Below are positions 37,331 through 48,068 of a DNA stretch of 64,000 nucleotides, piece after piece. The stretch spans positions 39,954,873 to 40,018,872 of the forward strand of contig OW388291.1 in assembly GCA_936450465.1 (NCBI GenBank), in the 5' to 3' direction. The notes under the pieces were generated by a model, which worked only from the letters and a program-made list of their open reading frames with translations, had not been told where the DNA came from and did no database searches. The position numbers were made by a program, and so were the translations under genes. The stretch comes from Gibbula magus. Its lineage: Eukaryota > Mollusca > Gastropoda > Trochida > Trochidae. Position 1 is the stretch's first letter; each line of letters starts with the position of its first letter.

Positions 37331-38095
37331 ATCAAACACATTGTAAACACATTTTAAGATTGCTTATTGTCCATGCGATAGGGCCAACAAAACTGAAATC
37401 ATTATCAAATGATTTGAATTGAAAATCTAGAGTAAATACTATGACGCAACCTTACTAGGAGACACATAACGTAGAATACAGGCTTAACCATACGTTTTTT
37501 CCTTAACGAAAGTTCTTTAATTTATAAAAAAAAAATTAATACATTTAATATAACAATTGTTTCTATTTTACTTTTCTTTAATATTCACCACAAATGAATA
37601 ACTGAATGTATTTAGGTTCACTGCAGATAACATTTATTTCCCAGTTTATTTAAAATACATAACGTAGAATACACGAAAATAGCGACAATAAACATTTGGT
37701 ATTTTAAGAAATTTGAGAAAAGTGTTAACAGTTCTGCTTGCTGAAAATTCCTTAGCAAAGGTCATTCTATATGTGGACATGTGTTATCGCATCCATGACT
37801 TATGAGTGAATCTCAGTTCCTACGTCAACGTGACAGTTCTTGTTGACGACATTGCTATTTTGACATGTTCCAAAATTGCTAAGGCCTCTCTAAAAAATAT
37901 CAACAGTAACATGTAACATTTTATCTGTACTACGAATTCAATTTACTATTGTATCGATCTTACATTGACCCACATTAACGTTACATTCATTATAAAAGAA
38001 CCGTTTTTTTTGGACGACTTCATTATTTACTAATTGTGCACTTTCATTGAGAATGAGTGTATAGCAATCTCGTTCCAGTACAGAACTAGCAATAA
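37331..38095. other. intergenic, nothing recognised
   Basis: AT-rich; ACATAACGTAGAATACA occurs twice (37464 and 37658). Confidence 0.4.
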
Positions 38096-38219
38096 GAGCC
38101 TAGATTTTCGAAGCTCCCTTAGCAGTAAGATAGTCGTAAGCCAATGTTAAATCACATGTGGAAAAAGAATGGTACTTACGACTATCTTAGCACTAAGAGA
38201 GCTTCGAAAATCAAGGCTC
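38096..38219. mobile_element. small hairpin MITE
   Basis: 124 bp with 46-47-bp imperfect inverted arms (GAGCCTAGATTTTCGAAGCT / inverse) and an inner TTACGACTATCTTAG motif. No coding content. Confidence 0.75.
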
Positions 38220-38423
38220 AGTTCAGTATTTAAATTAGGCTGTCACGTCACGAGATTGCTCTTAGAGAATGGAACCACGCCGTTTAATTGTTCAGCAGAT
38301 TTCCATCATTAGCGGGTCATTGCTATCCAGAAAGATTTTGCACAGCAGTAATATCTAACCTTGCAACAATCGACACCTATGTAATACATGTGACGTGGGA
38401 CTAATTTAATTCATTTTTGCAGC

Positions 38424-39289
38424 CAGGCGCGTAGCAAGGTTAAAATAATGTGTAAGCCCGCAATTGTTGATGAAGTATATGAGGGCGCGAAGCGCCCGAA
38501 ATTTCTTGGGGGAGTTTGGGGGCATGCCCCCCCCCCCCCCCCCCCCCCCCCCAAGAAATTTTTTAAAATCCATGCATTAAATACTCGATTTTCAGCGTTT
38601 ACCAGGGAGTTTGCTAACTTTTCAAATCTTAATTTTATTGACTGATCTCTTATGAAGTATACTATAAAGTATATCTACAAAGTGAAATATTTTCTTAGAT
38701 TTTGTATAATGTCAGCATTTGTGTTGTGAATTGTGTGTGGTTGATTAAAGTAACACGATTTGAAAACGATTTATGGAGATTGTATTATGTAGTGTGTTCA
38801 CCGCTTGCCTGATCCTATTAAACGTTTGCCACTTTACAATAAATACATAAGCAAAGTGTATTATAGCCTCTGGTGCACAAACTTGAAGGTTTCTTACTCG
38901 AGATGATCACACATTTACTTTAAATGCAACCATATTTCAAACTATTAATAATCAGCTTAAGTGTAATTTGGTAACCAATTCAATTCTTTTCATAAATATA
39001 TTATATAAGTAGTATATTTTTTTAAAGAATTGGTCACCAAATAAACAAAAAGTTTTACATGATTAGTGTTGCGTCAGGTCTACATTACATAAATAATCAT
39101 TATAGCTCTTCAATTCAATGAATTTGGAAAAGTTAACAGCAACAAAAACTTCGGAGTGACTGGACAGTCTTCCGCATTTCATTGAAATCTGTAAAGGCGC
39201 ATATAACATAAAATAACAAACAAACAAAATTACCAAAAAAATCATGTGTAAGCCCGGGCTTTTTTTTATAATGGATGCTACGCCCCTGA
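38424..39289. mobile_element. non-autonomous TIR element carrying a poly(C) hairpin
   Basis: Left CAGGCGCGTAGCA and right GCTACGCCCCTGAG are inverted copies. ATGTGTAAGCCCG is repeated near both ends in direct orientation. Near the left end a stem pairs AAATTTCTTGGGGG (38500-38513) with the C run and AAGAAATTT (38553-38561). No transposase. Confidence 0.55.
38527..38552. repeat. poly(C) tract of 26
   Basis: Uninterrupted C run on the arm of a hairpin; could be expanded in vivo or an assembly artefact. Confidence 0.8.
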
Positions 39290-41068
39290 GCCAGTCAATT
39301 GACAACATTTGGATTATTTGCTGTGAAATTCTAAAGGGATCTAAACCCAGAAGTGACCAATTCCAAACGGCAAATCTCTCTGTGACTGAAGGACGAAAAC
39401 CAAGTGTAACTTCTTTTTTGATATCAAAAATGACAAATTGAACAGATGTTTCACTTTATAATCGGTTTGAGTACAATACTTACACAAATGTACCTCGTAC
39501 AGGTGTGCATGGATTCATTAGATTCATGTCTTGTAAAGCATTGTTTAAAATATGTTGGTGAGAAAAGCCAATATTCACAAACGTCAATAAACACATTCAT
39601 ACATATCTAGAAACTTTAATTCTTTCATAATGACTCAAATATTGTGTATGAATAATAAGAAAATATCACTTCACAATGTATTTTCATTTTATGGTGTACG
39701 TGTTTACTGTTCGGCAATTCAAACCGGGTGTCCGAGGCATCGAGATATGCCCAAGAGCAGTAACATAATTTAAATGTACAATTAGGGTTTTACTACGAAA
39801 CAAATGCTTCGATCCTGATTCATGCAATTGATCATTTTAATTTGTATTATAAGTTCTTATAGCATGTTGGAAGCAAGGGGTTAATATTTTCGAAGGTCAA
39901 TGATATGACAATGTCAAACGTTATCAATGGTGTTATTTTACCGAGGAGGACTGACTGCTGCTGGAAATTAAAAAGCCGTTTATAAGTAACTTATGGGTCG
40001 ATTTCAGAAATTTAAAATCGAGCAATTGTCAAATTGAAACCCCTTTTCAACGAATACGAAAGTGACCATATGTCGTTTCATCTAACATTTAACATGTAAA
40101 TGATGCTCACCTGTTTAGCATAAGCACAATATTATAAAGATGTAGATCTAAAGTCGTGATTTTATTATCCGCGGCTGGCGGTCGCTTATAAGTCAAACGT
40201 ATTATATTTTTGGAAGCTTATCTGTACATCAGCAGATAAAATAACATTTAAATCAGAGACAATTTAGAAAGGGTGTAACAAGAAATAGAACTATCGACTT
40301 ATCGCGATAGTTGCAGTGCCGATAGTACTTTATCGATAGTCAAAAATGTTTTGAATAATCACAAGTATCGATAGCTCAGCTAACTATCGATAGTTTCGAA
40401 TATTCGCACCGAATTGTGGCCTTTAATTAGATAATGCTGAAACACTCTGAACAGGTTACTGAGAGCATGTAAACTTGGAAACTAAGTAGTTTTGTCATTG
40501 AAAACTAAGTAGCCTAGTTTTGTCACTTGGAAGAAGTTATTTCAAAGTGAAGACAATAATTAAGACTTTTTATTCTGGAATTTGTTTCATTTCGTTTATT
40601 GATTAACTGTCGCAATGGTTCCTTGTTGGTCAATAGCCTTTCAACATTAATTTTGGCCTTCTGCCGTTTTTCGATGTTCATTATCAAAACAAGTTATTGT
40701 TTTAAAAGAATATGGGGATGAATATGGGGTGAAGTCAAATCAGAACATATGGTATTTGGCACTATCAGAATCAAATGAAATTTTATCATATCACCAAGCC
40801 TACCCCATGTCATCATTTCTTTGTAGGCCAAGTTCTATTATTATTTTCACATTTTGTCTTTCGATGACAGTTAATCAAACTGCGTTCAACTTCTCGTCGA
40901 GAACTAGGCATAATCATAATGGTGAAACATAAGAATCTAAAATGATATCCTTCTTCACTTTAAGGAGGTTCCTTACCATTGTTCCTGAGCATCCTCAGTT
41001 GTCAGATTCAGATAGGCCTTGTAACCACATAGCCTTATAGCTGTAGTGGACATATTCAGTAACAGTAT
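39290..41068. other. intergenic, with a TATCGATA cluster
   Basis: No coding sequence supported. 40290-40400 carries clustered TATCGATA/ATCGATAG motifs (see findings). Confidence 0.4.
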
Positions 41069-42199
41069 TCGTTATATGCAGGGGGCGAGATAGCGCAGTG
41101 GTTAGAGCGTTCAGCTTCGGATCAAGAGGTCCGGGGTACGAATCCTGCCAGGGGCACGGCGACTTTGTCTGCAGTAGAGAACTGTTCTACACGCAGTAAG
41201 GTTTGGGTGCAATGCTGCACTGAATTTCAGCGTAGTGGGGAAGAGTGGGGCAAGACGTCCATGCTAAGCATAAAGTCTTACTACATTTAAAATATTGGAC
41301 TTATTTTCACACTTTCGGTGTTAAATAATCTCTTTTGTGTTAACAATCAATATTATGTTATTTACATTGTTTTTTAGCGCATGACTTACGAGAAATTGCA
41401 GACTAACACTTTTATCTTTTGCGGCCTTCTTGCCCAATGCCTGGGGCAAAACGCCCTTGTGTGTGGGGCAAGTTGCCCAGGGTAGGCATTTTACCCCATA
41501 TATAATTTTCCCACAGAATAATATAACACATTTGCGATTAGACAATGATTTTGTCTTTAATTATATTATCCAACAAGAACATTGAGCAGAACATCTGATC
41601 AAACAATCTTGAATTTCTAAAGTTCTTAACTAAAAATTCCATAACATCTTATGAGATTTTATCTTATGAAACTCATTCTGAATCATTAGAATTGTAATTT
41701 TGGCTTATGCATTGTAAGTTTCCCAGCGTGCAGTCTTGTGACCGATTGGTACCCTACTGACAGAACAAACAAGGGCAGAGCTATGAATTTGTAATATGAG
41801 CTTAATAGTTGGATAGATATATAGTTTTGATATACAGTGTATTATTGAATGCTTCAGATGAGAACCCTGGGATTGAAAATTGGATAACTTTATTAAGAGA
41901 CAGGCTCTATGCTCTTCAAGTTTGGTTTTGGATATATTTGGGTCGCTAATTGTGTAACTAATAGTGGTGCTTTTGTGAGAGACTTTACACAACAGGTTAA
42001 GGCTATTTATTCCCAAATGTAGAAACATGAATAATTTACATTGAGCGAAACTATATTGTATCTTCATATTTAGGAAACTCTTTGCATAGAGAAATAAATA
42101 ATTAATATTGATGTTTAAACAAATACAGAATTGCTCTTACACGCTTCCGTCTCAGTTCACATATTCTTATGGTTGTAGACGGAAGATGGAGTGTGCCTA

Positions 42200-42760
42200 A
42201 ATCCCTTTTGTCGATAGATTATGTCCCTTTTTAATAACGAAATAGAAGATGAATATACTGTTCTCTTCATTTGTCCAGGCAGGGACATTATATACATCTA
42301 TATAAGGTCCCTGGTCCAGGGTAAACAAATATACGTAAATAATATTTGAGTCAGTTCCACTGCAAAGGATAGGTATATGTTAAGTTTATAAGACTGTTTA
42401 AATGTGAAAATGATATTAAAGTGTTTAGGGATGCGAAGTGTATTTATTATATAAGAAAGAAACAAAGTTGATTTTTGTGATTCTGATTACTTATATCGTC
42501 CCTCTTGGGGAATAATAACATAACTAATTTATTGTAATTCTTGTCTTGATATGAACCTCGCCATGTATGAGTTCATTTGTGTTGTTTTTTTTACTTAATA
42601 CATTCTTGACTCTTGACTATGAAGTTCGTTCTATATCCACTGATCACTTGCTTCTTAGTGTTGAGGACAATGATGGGCCTGTAAAGAACCTATAGGCAGT
42701 TGAGATGATCTCAAGCTCTCCCGGCAATTACAGAAATGATAAATAAATAAATGACTATTA
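42200..42760 (+). pseudogene. LINE 3'-end remnant inside the TIR element
   Basis: The frame at 42218-42340 reads FNNEIEDEYTVLFICPGRDI, the E-D-E-x-x...C-P tail of LINE polyproteins, followed by stops and by a 3' UTR-like stretch ending in an AAATAAATAAAT tail (42738-42751). Confidence 0.45.
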
Positions 42761-43019
42761 TACAAAGGTCATATGCTCAGAGCGCTGTAGGCCTACATGT
42801 CAATGATTTAATGTCACTCTGGACAATATTTTTTTAAGAGACGTGTCTTCAAATATTTTTTAAAACATTTCAAAGATTGGCAAGAGAATTGTCCGAAATT
42901 GTTCAGCTTCCATCTAAGATCTTCAACTGAAGATTAGATAATGCAGGATCACCTGACTCAACCAATCAGCTTTGCACTTTTCTGTGATCGCCAGTATTGG
43001 ATCTACGATCATTCCATGT

Positions 43020-43424
43020 TCATTTCTTTTTGATGCTTGAAGATATGGGTTCATTCATGTATAACTGACAGCGACTGATGTTATCGCCAGAAAATAAGGA
43101 CAGGCAGTTGTAGTCAAGTTCTAGTGGTACATGATCTGATTGTTTCACACTCGAAGGTGTCGCAGATGCTATATTCAGTACTCCATCAATTGGTATCTCT
43201 ACTGGGGGAAAGGAAACTTCAATATTAAGTTTTCTGCAACGTAGGCTACATTGCTTATTTCTGTTGGTTCTCGCAGCTCTTCGCCTGTTACCACAACAGG
43301 TGTGAACTCTGAATATGTCAGGATCCATAAATTCAGTTTTATTCAAATCCAAGTATTCATAAATTTTAGGCATTGGACAAGCAATATGCCGTACAAAACT
43401 TAGCCATTTATATAAACAATGCAA
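43020..43424 (-). CDS. hypothetical 134-residue frame in the TIR element
   Basis: The longest frame within the TIR element at 41242-44675. It has six Cys in its N-terminal 85 residues and a basic patch around residues 46-65; no signal peptide or membrane helix. No DDE or other transposase motif is visible. It could be a remnant of an element-encoded protein or a chance frame. Confidence 0.15.
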   Translation of the reverse strand: MHCLYKWLSFVRHIACPMPKIYEYLDLNKTEFMDPDIFRVHTCCGNRRRAARTNRNKQCSLRCRKLNIEVSFPPVEIPIDGVLNIASATPSSVKQSDHVPLELDYNCLSLFSGDNISRCQLYMNEPISSSIKKK

Positions 43425-44835
43425 TGGATATAAGAGACTCCCTCCTATGTCAATAATATATTATGTTTTGCCAATCTAATATGTAAATTAAGTTTACATT
43501 AAATAAATTTACATTATTTGTCGTTATATACGCATCCCCCTGTAAAACAAAATGTGGTGTGGACCTATGGTCTCCACTACAAAAGAAATAAAGATGAATG
43601 TATCCATCTGTACATGTATTTTGCTTTTAATGAAGCGTATCCTATTTAGAGCAAATGATTCTCAAATGATGTTCGGCATTCTCAGCCTTTGTTTAGAAGC
43701 CAGTGAAGAATAAGAAAAATACCTCAAATCCTTGTATAAACGAATGCCTTGTATAATCGCCGGGGTAAATTTAGCAAAAGTATATATAAATAAATTAATG
43801 AATTGTGTGTGTATATATACTTCCGGTATAAAGACATTAGTACGTTAAACCTTATGGCAAGAAGTTCGTGTACAACATTCACATTTTAAAACTCTGATAA
43901 CTGTGCTTTTGTTTATATTCTTGTAAATTGCAAACAGATATTATGACTTTGAAAAAAATAATCGCCAGCCTAAACAATCGTCTAGCTTGAATAATCGTCA
44001 GGTCAAATATGTGTTTGAAATCTTACAGGAATACTTTATCTTTTATGGTAAAACCCTCCAAGCTATATTTTGCATTTTGCCTGTAACCGTTTGCAAACAT
44101 GTTTTTCTAATCAAATCTTGAAAATGAACCCCCAGATATACCGACTTACTAACCCTTTGTTGTTTTACAGCCCGTACCGTTCGTTTTACTTAATACCTTT
44201 ACTACTAGATTCAAAACACTTTTATGAGAATTGAGGGGTAAAACGCCCATGGTTTGGGGTAAAACGCCTATACTGGGCGACTTGCCCCACGTGACCATGG
44301 GCGTTTTGCCCCAAAGGGTACTTTGAATTTTCACGATTCCTGAGGCTTAACCATGTGACAATGTCTTCCTGTAACTAGCGTTGTGATGTTTAAGAGTTTA
44401 CGTGAAATGGTACAACAACGAGTGAGGGTTGATAACTGGTTCCAAAAAATGTCAGCATTTATTTAATTGTCTACTAAATTTTAGAAAATTTACCACCTAA
44501 ATACATAAAATCATTTGACATATTTCCTTTTTCGCGGGCCGAGCAACCCTCCATTGACAGATGACATCCACCCTGAAAGCTACCACAGCAAAGAGAAATA
44601 ACCGATCTAACCACGTGCTTGTGCGTGTCACGTGGCGTAGGCGTTTTACCCCAACTGGGCGTCTTGCCCCACTCTCCACTAGTTCCAGCCGATGCTCGCA
44701 GGTTTCACCGCAATGCATAGCCACATGGCGTTGCGGGCTTTCTCACTGCCATGATACTAGCAGCCGCGATATAATTGAAATACTCTTGAAAGTGGCGTTA
44801 AACCCCAATCACCTCACCTCAACTCGTTATATGCA

Positions 44836-45404
44836 CATTAGAAACTTTAATAACTGTCTAGAAATATGATAATAAAATCATTATATTATAATTGTGAAAT
44901 ATAGCATTTGTTTTAAGATAAAGAGATATATTTAAAGCTTTTTTTTCTTTATAATCAATTTTAAGGGGAACTGAAAATTGACAATTTATCAAGGGATTTT
45001 TAAAGTTATTTTTCAAGTTAGCCTCGATACATAAATTATTACTTATTGGGTTAGTTTTTTGTTGAATTGTATTTCTATCAAACAGAGATTTTTTCACCAG
45101 CAAATCTTTAGATAAATTGGCATAAATATTAATGTTTACAGAAAACAATACAAATTTGTAAAATGTTCTTCTTGCATAAAAATATAACCATAAATCTTTC
45201 ATTAAAATAACCCCATAATAATTAAATGTGTTTATTGTTTTTTCATGATGAAAGTGTGAAATGATAATGAAAAATGTAAAAAAAAATGCGTACCCCATCA
45301 TTGGGAGCGCATATCTAAAAAAAAACGAGCACGTTAACGATACGTATTAGCAATTTCTTGATTTTTTTTTTATTTTTCACTCAAATACGTTGGTGAGATG
45401 TATT
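44836..45404. other. AT-rich intergenic stretch
   Basis: Very AT-rich; the 147-codon minus-strand frame at 45301-44858 is low-complexity (Phe, Ile, Asn, Lys) with no motif. Confidence 0.4.
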
Positions 45405-45695
45405 TGAAAAATAATGTCACTAATGGTGGAACGCCCTTCTTTCTTCGGAAAATCAAGTTAAAATTTAGTTTACATGGTTCGGTAAAGCCACGCGAATCGT
45501 TTTTCTAATTCGAAATAATAAAATGTGTTCCCATTAAAATGGCCGCCATGCAGTTAATTTTTGCTTTATACGCAACACCGTTATCACCACTACGGATAAT
45601 TGGTTTGTGTAATAAGATATTGTACCCTCTAAAGTCAATATAAATGATATTATAAATGGGACATTTGAAAAAATAGAAGTTGCATAATACGTCGA
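45405..45695 (+). repeat. dispersed repeat, copy 2 (partner at 34700)
   Basis: See the partner entry; blocks in common keep the same order and orientation, with short indels. Confidence 0.7.
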
Positions 45696-46310
45696 TCCGC
45701 TCCTTCCTGTTGAACTTCAAAAATGAAATATGATTAAGGAAAGATTTTTTTCTCATCTTTATTTACTTCATGATATTCTACATCATCTACATGCTTTAAA
45801 AAATGAAATAAAGTAAATGTGACTTTAGAACCTCTAAAAAGTGCTTAAACAGCATAAATGGCCTAAATTTGACTAAAAAAAGGAGGTTTTCAGGTACATT
45901 TTGTGTCAAAGCTTAAAAAAACCCACACTACCATATATATTTTTTCATCGATTTCGGTAGGGTAACATGAACCTTGTAACATATCAAAAAAGGAAAAAAG
46001 TTTAATACTAGAAATGTACTGTAGTATTTTAAAGTTTTTAGCAGTTTTTTTCTCATTTTCCCATCGACTCCCAGGCGTCATATCTCGAGAGAAAAAAACA
46101 CTACCCCCTATTTTTTAATGCTGATTTTCCAATCATATACTTTGATCTTTTAAAAAATATAAGTTAGAAAAAAAGTTTAATAATTCTAAATTTGAGGAGC
46201 GAACATCCTTAAAGAACTTTTCAAAGAGAGAGAAATGGCCAATAAAATACAAGCTTATTTTTACCGCGGTGCTACCGGAAGTTAATACAGCGCCGTCTGT
46301 AAACTCAAGG
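45696..46310. other. AT-rich stretch with a diverged tandem duplication
   Basis: Two similar sub-blocks (around 45910-46040 and 46090-46200) share AAAAAAGTTTAATA and a TATATTTTTT/CTATTTTTTAATG segment. Confidence 0.3.
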
Positions 46311-47929
46311 GGCCTGCTCGTTTTGCTTCAAACCGGCTGATAGCCGGTGCGCACGATCACGTGACCGGCTAAGCCGGCTCGCTGACCGAAACGAATGCAC
46401 CGGGCGAAAGTCAAGATGGTGGACAAAACTATCGTGATCGTTTGGCACATCATTATAAAGCAAGCCAGCGATGACGAGGAGAACTTTTTATTCAAAAATT
46501 TATTTGTTCTTGAATCGACGTAATATGTTTTCAAAAAGCCAATATATAATTTAGTCAATTTTTGCTTTATGTCAATAAGGTAGATGTATAAGATTGCATT
46601 TGCATTTTCCGTTGATAACAATTTATTTTGTTAGTTGAATTCTATAATTTTATTCTGGTATTATTTCGTGTTGTATTTTTCTATACTGACAGTTTGTCAA
46701 TAACATTGAATTTGGTGTCTCTCTTTAATGACTTGTGTTCTTTTTTATGAGTCATAACTTCACATATTTTATTAAATATAGATAGAAATTATACCAGAGT
46801 TTAAACCAGAGTGCATTCAAAGATATTTGAAAGCATAGACTTATTTCTTCCAATTACATTAGAAAAATGTAAGATATATGATAAAAACGAAATGTTACAG
46901 TCTGTTTATGAGTTACTTTACGAATATTTTATAAGTGTAACATAATATTTTTAAAATCCTGTGTAAAATCATTTTGTTCATGGATAACTTATTTTTTGCT
47001 CTATTCACGAATAAAATGTCATTGGTTTTGTACCAGTACAACTCATACATACAACAAATATTCCTTGAAATGCACCTTTTGTCCTTCGATTTTATAGGTT
47101 GCGCGAATTCTAAAATTAGTTATGAAATAATCATTTCAAGGTTCATTGTCACTTTTTTTGGGCTAGAAGGACTTGTATTACAATAACAATGATCATGGAT
47201 AAGAATTTTGCTGATCTTTTAGCCATTTATTGGCATGCATGCTACATACACAAGTTGTGAAAAAATTTAAAACGTTGTTACGGCGCTACTCTTCAAGGGT
47301 AATATTTCCTATTGTATGCTGTAAATAGTTCTTTTCATTATCAAAATAGATAGACAAGATCACAATAAAGAGATTGAATACTCAAAAGACTTTTTCAGAA
47401 ATATATAACTAATTTTAAAATGACCCAAACCAAAAAAATCACTGAATTTTTTTTTTTAAATATAAAAAATTAAGACGGTGAGTGTTTTATCAACCCAAGT
47501 TCCTTTCTTTAAAAAAATGTGTTTGAAAATCAAACTCTTATGTTGTTATTGCAACTTCACTCTATATCCACACACAATTTGGTTGAAAATTTCCTAATTT
47601 AAAAAAAATGACTGGTTATCGCTGTCTCAGGTTCTTCCATATCAAACTGGACAAATGAATATTAGTTTAAACCAAACTTTTCAAAGCTTTAGATATGTTA
47701 ACAACTCTGGGAAATTTAATAAATTTGGTTTGCACGATGTTGCAATTCACGATACTGATCATGTGCCGCCATCTTGAACCGCCTTCAGCCGCTCAAACGA
47801 GACCGGCTGATTCGGCTGTCAGCCGGCGGGCTCAGCCGGTACAGCCGCTGCGAAACGAATGCCTGAGCCGCCGGAAATCCTTTAGACCGGCTGGCCGGCT
47901 ACTCAGCCGCCAAGCAAATCGAGCAGGCC
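46311..47929. mobile_element. 1.6-kb element with long GCCGGCT-rich inverted repeats
   Basis: Left end GGCCTGCTCGTTTTGCTT and right end (inverse of) GGCCTGCTCGATTTGCTT are inverted copies. The terminal 120-170 bp on each side consist of variants of ACCGGCT/AGCCGGT and share GAAACGAATGC and CAAGATGG(T/C)GG. The 1.3-kb interior is AT-rich and non-coding. The right end is 139 bp before the GCN2 start codon, so it lies in or at the promoter. Confidence 0.8.
47765..47776 (-). promoter_or_regulatory. YY1-like motif in the right terminal repeat
   Basis: Minus strand CAAGATGGCGGC is a perfect match to the YY1 consensus used near transcription starts of many housekeeping genes. The left terminal repeat has the one-base variant CAAGATGGTGG (46412). 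Function here is inferred only. Confidence 0.4.
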
Positions 47930-48002
47930 TAAGTTATTTTGATTTTGAACGTGCTAACGTGGCTTTTGACAATCCAAACAAACTACGTTAAAACTCTCAA
48001 AC

Positions 48003-48035
48003 ATGACAATCCGAAAAAGAAAACGTGAAAAGTAG
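48003..48035 (+). CDS. candidate upstream ORF in the GCN2 leader
   Basis: ATG with A at -3, encoding MTIRKRKREK then TAG, ends 33 bases before the GCN2 start codon. If the transcript starts upstream of 48003, this uORF would be translated first. It is very short and may be fortuitous. Confidence 0.35.
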   Translation: MTIRKRKREK

Positions 48036-48068
48036 TAAAAAGGCGTGGTTGTTATCATCTAACCGGTC

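Larger units (their letters stand above)
41242..44675. mobile_element. 3.4-kb TIR element inserted in the SINE
   Basis: 16-bp perfect TIRs (AGAGTGGGGCAAGACG / CGTCTTGCCCCACTCT). Sub-terminal regions are full of related motifs: GGGGCAAAACGCCC (41450), GGGGCAAGTTGCCC (41466), GGGGTAAAACGCCC (44236), GGGCGACTTGCCCC (44276), GGGCGTTTTGCCCC (44300). These look like repeated transposase-binding sites. No transposase is recognisable; the one longer frame (43424-43020, minus, 134 codons, with a Cys/Arg-rich patch CCGNRRRAARTNRNKQCSLR) matches nothing I know. The superfamily is not assigned. Confidence 0.75.
41069..44835 (+). mobile_element. SINE split by a TIR transposon, with 12-bp target duplication
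   Basis: The tRNA head (41081 onward; A box TAGCGCAGTGG, B box GGTACGAATCC) and the first half of the body end at about 41236. The second half of the body resumes at 44676 (TTCCAGCCGATGCTCGCAGG) and runs to 44823. TCGTTATATGCA flanks the whole unit at 41069-41080 and 44824-44835, so both halves belong to one insertion. Relative to the SINE at 4437, about 18 bp at the break are missing. Confidence 0.9.

Noticed and set aside
44858..45301. 147-codon minus-strand frame
   Set aside because: Low-complexity Phe/Ile/Asn/Lys translation of very AT-rich DNA.
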